From NCBI GenBank assembly GCA_947624215.1, contig CANQJJ010000004.1:24187-88186 (forward strand): a DNA stretch of 64,000 nucleotides, read 5' to 3'. The stretch comes from an uncultured Clostridia bacterium. GTDB taxonomy: Bacteria; Bacillota; Clostridia; Christensenellales; Borkfalkiaceae. Position numbers and translations under genes: made by a program. Shown here in pieces: positions 56,238 to 64,000 of this stretch; the stretch's first letter is position 1, and each line of letters starts with the position of its first letter. The notes beneath the pieces were generated by a model. That model worked only from the letters and a program-made list of their open reading frames with translations. It did not search any database and was not told the origin of the DNA.

Positions 56238-56459
56238 TCAGTCTCTTGTGCTCTTGAACTTCCCGTTCATCACTTCCTGGCAGGCGAGAACGATCTCCTT
56301 CTGCTTGCCGGGGAGTTCCGTGACGCCCGTGGACTGCATCTGCTCGATGATCTGCCGCGTACGCTTGGCAATGACCACGCACAGTTCGTAGCGGGAGATG
56401 GGCGCGTCGTCCGTGCCGAGTTTGCGCACGAGCGCGTCTACCGACGGTTCATTGATCAT
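56238..56459 (-). CDS. rpoZ: RNA polymerase omega subunit
   Basis: 73 aa. Sequence INEPSVDALVRKLGTDDAPISRYELCVVIAKRTRQIIEQM matches the conserved omega N-terminal region (YxLxxxxAKRARQI). It aids RNA polymerase assembly. Lies 11 nt after gmk, the usual place in Firmicutes; coaBC, which often follows, is absent. Confidence 0.94.
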   Translation of the reverse strand: MINEPSVDALVRKLGTDDAPISRYELCVVIAKRTRQIIEQMQSTGVTELPGKQKEIVLACQEVMNGKFKSTRD

Positions 56460-56470
56460 ATCTTGTCACC

Positions 56471-57040
56471 TCACTTGTTTTTTTCCCTTTCGATGATGCC
56501 GAGGATCTCCTGCGTGGCGCGGGGGACTTCGTCGTTCAGAACGATGTAGTCGAACTTGTCGGCCTGCCCGTATTCGAACTTGACGCGCTTTCTGCGCTCC
56601 TCGAGCTGCCACTCCGTCTCCGAGCCCCGCTTTTGCAGGCGCTCCTCCAAGACTTCGAGCGACGGCGGTTTGATGAAGATGTTGACGACTTTGCGGGAGG
56701 CGCCGTAGTATTCCTTGGCCTTGAACGCGCCCACGACGTCGATCTCGAGGATGACGAGCTTGTCTTGGTCGGCGAGCATGGTCACGTAATCTTTGAGCGT
56801 GCCGTAGTAGTTGCCGAAGTGTTCGTCATACTCCAAGAATTCGCCGCGGCCGAGCTTTCGCAAAAATTCCTCATGCGTGATGAAGAAGTAGTGCACGCCG
56901 TCCTGTTCGCCCGGGCGCGGGTCGCGCGTGGTGCACGAGACGGAGATGGCGAGTTCCGGGTCGAGGCGCATGAGCTCTTTGACGATGGTCCCCTTGCCGA
57001 CGCCGGAGGGACCGGAGATGCAAAAGATCGTCCCCTTCAT
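56471..57040 (-). CDS. gmk: Guanylate kinase
   Basis: 189 aa. It phosphorylates GMP to GDP. P-loop SGPSGVGKGTIVKEL, then SVSCTTRDPRPGEQDGVHYFF (GMP-binding), YGTLKDYV and LEIDVVGAFKAK. Starts 3 nt after yicC. Confidence 0.97.
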   Translation of the reverse strand: MKGTIFCISGPSGVGKGTIVKELMRLDPELAISVSCTTRDPRPGEQDGVHYFFITHEEFLRKLGRGEFLEYDEHFGNYYGTLKDYVTMLADQDKLVILEIDVVGAFKAKEYYGASRKVVNIFIKPPSLEVLEERLQKRGSETEWQLEERRKRVKFEYGQADKFDYIVLNDEVPRATQEILGIIEREKNK

Positions 57041-57043
57041 ATG

Positions 57044-57916
57044 TCACTCCAAATTCTGTATCTGCTCGCGGACCTTCTCGATCTCGTTCTTCATCGCGAG
57101 CGCGAGCCGCGTCACTTCCCCGTCGCCCGACTTGGAGCAGACGGTGTTGCACTCGCGGTTGAACTCCTGCACGAGGAAATCGAGCTTACGGCCGACGATG
57201 TCGAGCGCTGCGATCTTGCGGAACTCCGCGATGTGCGAGGCGAGGCGCGTGAGCTCTTCGTCGATGTTGCATTTATCCGAATATACAGCCGCTTCGGTCA
57301 GGATGCGCGTCTCGTCCACCTTGCCGCCGAGCAGCTCCTTGATGCGCTCTGTGAGCTTTACGCGGTAGTTCTCCGCGACCATGGGTGCCCGCTTTTCTAT
57401 CTCATCCCGAAGGCCTGCGATGGTCTCCACGCGCATGAGAAGGTCTGCCTTCAACCGTTCCCCCTCTGCATAACGCATGGCTTTATGCGATTCCAATGCA
57501 GAAGCGAGGGCAGTTTCGAGGACGGCGTAGAGCGCGGCGTCCTCCCCGGGGGCGTCCTCCGTCTTCACGACGTCGGGAAGGCGCAGGAGGGAAGAGAGGG
57601 CAAAGTCGTCGGAAATTTCCGAAAACTCCGCTTTCAGAGCCGCGGCCGCGCGCACATAGGCACGGGCGAGGTCCATGTCCACGTCGAGGGCACGGTCTTT
57701 CTCGCGGCGGTCGGAATATGTGACGAAGACGTCGACATGCCCGCGGGAGATACTGCCGCGCACGAGGGCACGGATGCGCTCTTCCTGCGAGAGAAAGACG
57801 CGCGGGCTCTTGACTGCGACGTCCAAATAGCGGTTGTTGACCGATCTCACTTCCACGGTGAGGGTGATGCCGCCGTCGCGGGCCTCCCCCTTGCCATAGC
57901 CTGTCATGCTGTACAT
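57044..57916 (-). CDS. yicC: YicC/YloC-family endoribonuclease
   Basis: 290 aa from the ATG at 57916; the track start at 58222 overlaps ligA. N-terminal MYSMTGYGKGEA and SVNNRYLDVAVKSPR, and C-terminal DUF1732 region GRKLDFLVQEFNRECNTVCSKSGDGEVTRLALAMKNEIEKVREQIQNLE, are the family signatures. YicC proteins have been reported as endoribonucleases. First gene of the yicC-gmk-rpoZ-priA-def run. Confidence 0.95.
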   Translation of the reverse strand: MYSMTGYGKGEARDGGITLTVEVRSVNNRYLDVAVKSPRVFLSQEERIRALVRGSISRGHVDVFVTYSDRREKDRALDVDMDLARAYVRAAAALKAEFSEISDDFALSSLLRLPDVVKTEDAPGEDAALYAVLETALASALESHKAMRYAEGERLKADLLMRVETIAGLRDEIEKRAPMVAENYRVKLTERIKELLGGKVDETRILTEAAVYSDKCNIDEELTRLASHIAEFRKIAALDIVGRKLDFLVQEFNRECNTVCSKSGDGEVTRLALAMKNEIEKVREQIQNLE

Positions 57917-57940
57917 TGCATATCTCTCCTGTGGATATCC

Positions 57941-57970
57941 ATTATACCACACGCGTGCGCGCGCGGTCAA
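57941..57970 (-). promoter_or_regulatory. Promoter of the yicC-gmk-rpoZ operon
   Basis: Minus-strand TTGACC, 18 bp, TATAAT, about 25 nt before the yicC start. Confidence 0.75.
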
Positions 57971-58031
57971 GTGATTCGCGGCAAATTTTGGGCGGCAGGA
58001 AATTTTTCCCACGCGGGAGGAGCGGCGGCTC

Positions 58032-60400
<2,369 letters not shown>

Positions 60401-60574
60401 CCGTTCCAAATTCACTGAAAAAAAAATCGTACTTTTTTTTGTCAAACGCAACTGCGGAGAAGCAAGCGAGACGAGGAGAAGGAGCATTCCCGACGGGCGC
60501 GTACTTTTTCGTACGCAACCAAGGGAAGCGCATCTTCGACGAAGTATCGCGTAGCTTATACGCAGTTCGCCCAA
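60401..60574. other. Spacer downstream of pcrA, no gene seen
   Basis: AT-richer stretch with a T-rich run (ATCGTACTTTTTTTTGTC) and no coding frame or clear hairpin. Track ORFs here lack ribosome sites. Confidence 0.5.
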
Positions 60575-62968
60575 TCAAGGCAAAATCTCCAATGGGGCGA
60601 GGGCGGCGGCAAGATCCTTATTCCCCACGCTCTGAAAGTGCACCGTGACGATGAGATTCTTCCCCTCGCCGCGCACGGCCATCACCGTCCCCTCTCCGAA
60701 CCGCGCGTGCTTGACATGCGTGCCGACCGTGTAGCCCGCCGTGTCCTTACGGGGCGTTTGCGGAGGCTTGACCTCGGACATGCCTACCCCGCCGAACCTC
60801 ACAGGCGGTTTTTTGCTCCCCCCGAACGTGCCGAGAGAGTGCTCCTCGTCGCGCGAAAAAGAGGGGGCAGGCGCGTCGTCAAAGGCACGCGAAATGCCGC
60901 GGCCGGCACTTCCGAAAGAGCTCCCCGCAGAGCTCCCATACGAGTTCCCATAGGGACCGCCGCCTCTTCCGAAGGAGCCCGAAGACGGGCGGCCGCCGTA
61001 GCCGTAGCGGGAGCCGTAGCCGAACCCGCCGTCGAAATCCCCCGAATATCTTCTCCCCGCGGGCGCATCCGTGATGCCGAGCTCCTCTTTGAGCTCCTCC
61101 ACGAACATCGAGCGCGCGGAGGGTTGCCTTCTTCCGTAGAGGAACCTGCTCTTGGAGCGCGTGAGCCACAGCATCTCCTTGGCGCGGGTGATGGCGACAT
61201 ACATCAATCTCCGCTCCTCTTCCAATCCGTTGCGTTCGTCGAGGGCGCGCGCCGCGGGCATGATGTCCTCCTCGAGGCCGATGAGGAAGACGCAGCGGAA
61301 TTCCAGCCCCTTCACGGCATGGATGGTGGCAACGGTGACGTAATCCCCGTCGTCCATCTCGTCGGTGTCCGAGTAGAGGGTGATCTGTTGGAGATAGTCG
61401 GTAAGATCCGCCCCCTCGTTCATCTTGACGTACTGCTCCACCGAGCTCTTGAACTCATCGAGGTTGGCGCGCTTGGTCACCGCCTCGTCCGAATCGCCCG
61501 CATACATCTCGTACATGCCTGCCGTCTCGTAGATGTGGTCCACGAGTCCGTCGACGGGCATGACCTGCGCGAGCACGACGAGCTCCCTCAGGTATTGGCC
61601 GAACGCGCGCAATCTCTCCTTCATCGCGGTGGCGAGGGGAAGTTCGTCCGCGGCGAGAACGGCGTCGTAGGCACTGATCTCCTCCCGTGCGGCATAGTCG
61701 AGCAAGATCTGCACCGTGCGGTCGCCGATGCCCCGCTTGGGCACGTTGATGATGCGCATGAGGGCTTCGTCGTCGAAGGGATTGGAGAGCAGGCGGAGGT
61801 AGGCAAGGATGTCCTTAATCTCCTTGCGCTCATAGAATTTGAACCCGCCGAAGACCTTGTAAGGGATATTATACTTGGTGAACTCCTGCTCGAAGGCGCG
61901 CGTCAGGGCGTTGATGCGCATGAGCACGGCAAAATCCGAGAGCTTGTAGCCCTCGTGGTGCAGTTCGGAAATGCGGCGGGCACAATAGAGCGCCTCGCCG
62001 AGTTCTTCCTCCGCCTCATAGAAGACGGGCTTGTCCCCCTCTGGCGCCTTAGTCCAGAGCGTCTTGCCCTTGCGGCGGGAATTGTGAGCGATGGAGGCGT
62101 TTGCGAGCGCCAAAATGGCCCCCGTGGAGCGGTAGTTGCGCTGCAATTTATAGACCTTCGCCTTGGGATACACCCGCTCGAAACTCAGAATGTTCTCGAT
62201 CTCCGCACCCCGCCAGCCGTAGATGGACTGGTCGTCGTCCCCCACCGCGAAGAGGTTGCCGTGGGTACTCGCGAGCATCTTGATGATGTCGAACTGCACG
62301 GCATTGGTATCTTGGAATTCGTCGACATGGATATAGCGGAAGCGGCCCGAGAGGTATTCGAGCGCCTCTTCATCCTCCCGCAGGAGGGCGCGCGCCTCGG
62401 TGAGGAGATCGTCGAAGTCGAGGGCGTTGCTCGCTTTGAGGCGGGCATTGTAGCGGGCGTAGACTTTCATCACCGTGTCGATGCCGCGTTCGTAGCGGTA
62501 GCGCTTTGCATACTCCTCGGGGCCGAGGCCGAGCATCTTGGCGTTGCTGATATGGAATTTGCACGATTTCAAGAGGGAGTCCTCGTCGTAGCCGAGCTCC
62601 TTGTATGCCTGCTTGATGACGGCATTGCGCTCCTGGTCGGAGTAAATGGAAAAATTGTCTTTCAGGCCGCGCCGCTCGGCATACATGCGCAGGATGCGTA
62701 CGCACATGGAGTGGATGGTGCACACCCACATCCTGCGGGTATCGCAGACGTCTTCGAGGCGCTGTTTCATCTCGTCGGCGGCCTTGTTGGTGAAGGTGAT
62801 GGCGAGCACGTTCTCGGGCTGCACGCCGAGCTCGGAGACGAGATAGGCGATGCGGGCGGTGAGCACGCGGGTCTTGCCGCTCCCCGCGCCTGCAAGCACC
62901 AAAACGGCGCCCTCAGTATCGAGGACGGGCAGACGCTGTTCTTCGTTTAATTCTTCGAAGGATCCCAT
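60575..62968 (-). CDS. pcrA: UvrD/PcrA-family 3'-5' DNA helicase
   Basis: 797 aa. SF1 helicase motifs: Q-motif LNEEQRLPVL, Walker A AGAGSGKTRVLTARIAYL, Ia ITFTNKAADEMKQRL, II VDEFQDTN, III VGDDDQSIYGWRGAE, IV LQRNYRS, V TIHAVKGLEF and VI RRLMYVAITRAKE. The C-terminus has a Gly/Tyr/Ser-rich linker (GFGYGSRYGYGGRPSSGSFG) and a Tudor-like end (GTHVKHARFGEGTVMAVRGEG). It acts in repair and conflict removal. ligA follows after a repeat cluster, the usual Firmicutes pairing. Confidence 0.97.
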   Translation of the reverse strand: MGSFEELNEEQRLPVLDTEGAVLVLAGAGSGKTRVLTARIAYLVSELGVQPENVLAITFTNKAADEMKQRLEDVCDTRRMWVCTIHSMCVRILRMYAERRGLKDNFSIYSDQERNAVIKQAYKELGYDEDSLLKSCKFHISNAKMLGLGPEEYAKRYRYERGIDTVMKVYARYNARLKASNALDFDDLLTEARALLREDEEALEYLSGRFRYIHVDEFQDTNAVQFDIIKMLASTHGNLFAVGDDDQSIYGWRGAEIENILSFERVYPKAKVYKLQRNYRSTGAILALANASIAHNSRRKGKTLWTKAPEGDKPVFYEAEEELGEALYCARRISELHHEGYKLSDFAVLMRINALTRAFEQEFTKYNIPYKVFGGFKFYERKEIKDILAYLRLLSNPFDDEALMRIINVPKRGIGDRTVQILLDYAAREEISAYDAVLAADELPLATAMKERLRAFGQYLRELVVLAQVMPVDGLVDHIYETAGMYEMYAGDSDEAVTKRANLDEFKSSVEQYVKMNEGADLTDYLQQITLYSDTDEMDDGDYVTVATIHAVKGLEFRCVFLIGLEEDIMPAARALDERNGLEEERRLMYVAITRAKEMLWLTRSKSRFLYGRRQPSARSMFVEELKEELGITDAPAGRRYSGDFDGGFGYGSRYGYGGRPSSGSFGRGGGPYGNSYGSSAGSSFGSAGRGISRAFDDAPAPSFSRDEEHSLGTFGGSKKPPVRFGGVGMSEVKPPQTPRKDTAGYTVGTHVKHARFGEGTVMAVRGEGKNLIVTVHFQSVGNKDLAAALAPLEILP

Positions 62969-62976
62969 ACCCCTCT

Positions 62977-63005
62977 ATTGTATCACAGTCCGCGGCAAAA
63001 TGCAA
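62977..63005 (-). promoter_or_regulatory. Promoter of pcrA
   Basis: Minus-strand TTGCAT, 17 bp, TACAAT with upstream TG, about 10 nt from the ATG, so the leader is very short or absent. Confidence 0.6.
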
Positions 63006-63044
63006 CCAAATGCGGCAAAATGCACGGGCCCGCGTTGCAGGTTT

Positions 63045-63185
63045 CCAAGACATGCCCGGGGGCATGTGTGGGGTCTCGACACGGGGGCGCATATAGGTTT
63101 TTGGCACGGGCATGTGGGTATACGGCACGGCGGCGTGTAGATTTGCGGCACGGGCATGTATGGGGTCACGATCGATGCACGGCGG
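63045..63185. repeat. ~22-bp minisatellite between pcrA and the 130-aa gene
   Basis: About five degenerate units of the type GGCACGGGCATGTGGGTATAC (for example GGCACGGCGGCGTGTAGATTT and GGCACGGGCATGTATGGGGT). Unit length is 21-25 bp. Confidence 0.65.
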
Positions 63186-63197
63186 GCGGCCGGCGGG

Positions 63198-63590
63198 CTA
63201 TTTTCTTCCCTTGATCTCGTATTCGTATTCGCGCTTGAAGCGTTCGAGGGCTTTTAAGTATTTGGCGGAGAGGTCGAGGCTATAGCGCTGGCGTTCGGCA
63301 TAGGAGAGGGTCTCGTAGTAGGCGCGGTCGGTGAGGCGGCCGATGGCGTCGGAGACTTCGCCCTCCTCGAGGAGCATTTTTTTGACTTTGAGGTAGAATT
63401 CATCGGGGGCCTCGCCGCGGATCTCGGCGTCGACCTTATCGCGGAAATAGAGCTCGAGTTTGCTCTCGTTGATGCCCTCCTTGCGGGCATGGGTACGCTC
63501 TTTTTCGAGCTTCTGTTCACATTCCTGCCAAAAGCCGCGTTTCAAGCGCTGTTTGGCCTCTCTTGCAAGTGATTTGAGGGTATGTTCCAT
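63198..63590 (-). CDS. 130-aa basic helical protein of unknown function
   Basis: Start at ATG 63590 (MEHTLKSLAREAKQRLKRGFW, SD GGAG); the track adds 13 codons. Rich in Lys, Arg and Glu, and predicted mostly helical (EAPDEFYLKVKKMLLEEGEVSDAIGRL, YAERQRYSLDLSAKYLKALERFKREYEYEIKGR). No family recognised. It lies just after the rpsU terminator, in the same orientation as rpsU and pcrA. Confidence 0.7.
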   Translation of the reverse strand: MEHTLKSLAREAKQRLKRGFWQECEQKLEKERTHARKEGINESKLELYFRDKVDAEIRGEAPDEFYLKVKKMLLEEGEVSDAIGRLTDRAYYETLSYAERQRYSLDLSAKYLKALERFKREYEYEIKGRK

Positions 63591-63629
63591 AAAACAACTC
63601 CGTTCGATGATATCCGACTTTTTTTGCAA

Positions 63630-63656
63630 GAAAAAATCCGTACCAAGCGGTACGGA
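63630..63656 (-). terminator. Terminator of rpsU
   Basis: Minus-strand TCCGTACC/GGTACGGA 8-bp stem, 4-nt loop, then TTTTTTC. The 130-aa gene starts about 40 nt beyond it. Confidence 0.88.
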
Positions 63657-63661
63657 CTTTA

Positions 63662-63838
63662 TCAGCTTCTGTTTCTCTTGCGCGCGGCTTCCGACTTCTT
63701 TCTCTTTTTGACGGAGGGCTTCTCGTAGAACTCTTTCTTGCGGAGATCTCCGATGATGCCGTCACGCGAGCACTTTCTCTTGAATCTGCGGAGCGCGGAT
63801 TCGAGGTTCTCGTTATCGCCGACCTTGATCGTGGACAT
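63662..63838 (-). CDS. rpsU: 30S ribosomal protein S21 (too short for the ORF track)
   Basis: 58 aa: [23 protein letters not shown], then [32 protein letters not shown]. This is the standard length and sequence pattern of S21. SD AAGGAGGG lies before the ATG at 63838. Own strong promoter and terminator, so expressed as a single gene. Confidence 0.97.
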   Translation of the reverse strand: MSTIKVGDNENLESALRRFKRKCSRDGIIGDLRKKEFYEKPSVKKRKKSEAARKRNRS

Positions 63839-63877
63839 AATTCAACCCTCCTTCGCCGAAGCACTTATTACCTGCCT

Positions 63878-63906
63878 ATTATAGCAGACGGGCGGGGGTT
63901 TGTCAA
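63878..63906 (-). promoter_or_regulatory. Promoter of rpsU
   Basis: Minus-strand TTGACA, 17 bp, TATAAT, fully consensus. Confidence 0.9.
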
Positions 63907-64000
63907 ACGCTTTTCGCCCTTTGGGGAAAATTTTTTGTATGATTACAATTGATGTGAGACAAAAGGGAATAGAAAAAAGATAGCGAACGAGGCGCTCCAT

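Noticed and set aside
63907-64000. A short minus-strand frame entering from the right edge
   Set aside because: It ends quickly, shows no family resemblance, and lies upstream of the rpsU promoter. Too little sequence to support a gene.

Overview
The window reads as a chromosomal segment of an anaerobic, probably gut-dwelling Firmicute of the Clostridia. The reasons are Firmicutes gene orders (rpsL-rpsG-fusA-tuf; yicC-gmk-rpoZ-priA-def-fmt-rsmB-rlmN-rpe-thiN; pcrA-ligA), a long Bacillus-type SRP RNA, RNase J, TTGACA/17/TATAAT promoters, AGGAGG ribosome sites and large BspA-type leucine-rich surface proteins. Most coding DNA looks GC-rich. Placement in a Christensenellales-like lineage is only a guess. 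Nearly all genes are on the minus strand. I saw no prophage, transposase, CRISPR array or canonical tRNA.

Layout. 1-6841: a giant secreted subtilase fused to a BspA-type LRR array; the frame is open to the left edge, which is probably why the ORF track misses it. 7558-10196: two FAD oxidoreductases. 10291-11475: a membrane-anchored Glu/Pro/Ala-rich protein ending in a DUF1508/YegP domain. 12063-16664: Mrp ATPase and a two-gene ABC exporter. 17429-17701: SRP RNA. 18142-28287: LuxC/LuxE-like pair, M18 aminopeptidase, GH51 arabinofuranosidase, Na/Pi cotransporter, and a TrhP-TrmR tRNA wobble-modification pair. 28306-33369: RNase J and a 963-aa repeat-rich protein. 33906-37258: YihY-type membrane protein, SPFH/slipin protein, a candidate Y RNA and a small membrane protein. 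37340-41961: str operon. 42630-44642: second BspA-type LRR protein. 44910-47348 (plus strand): pgk, a small membrane protein, tpiA. 47416-57916: dipeptidase, then the long translation/replication housekeeping run from thiN back to yicC. 58032-63838: ligA, pcrA, an unknown small gene and rpsU.

The two most interesting signals are not protein genes. (1) At 36425-36644, behind a perfect promoter and upstream of the slipin gene, lies an RNA with a T-arm, a closed acceptor-like hairpin and a D-arm in permuted order. These sit on a stem at the anticodon position, and the whole is closed by a long bulged helix. This is the architecture of bacterial Y RNAs (YrlA). (2) The sequence CGGACATGG(G)T(A/G)CC recurs far too often on both strands, in several reading frames, between genes, and once as an inverted pair that forms a terminator. 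That is the behaviour of a DNA-uptake or chromosome-organising motif.

Eight operon-boundary gaps are filled by a mosaic of at least six short repeat families, including a MITE-like hairpin that supplies the stop codon of the second LRR gene. The ORF track uses GTG/TTG starts and often over-extends genes upstream. Starts here were re-chosen from ribosome sites and family alignment from memory. All coordinates, motif counts and foldings were read by eye.
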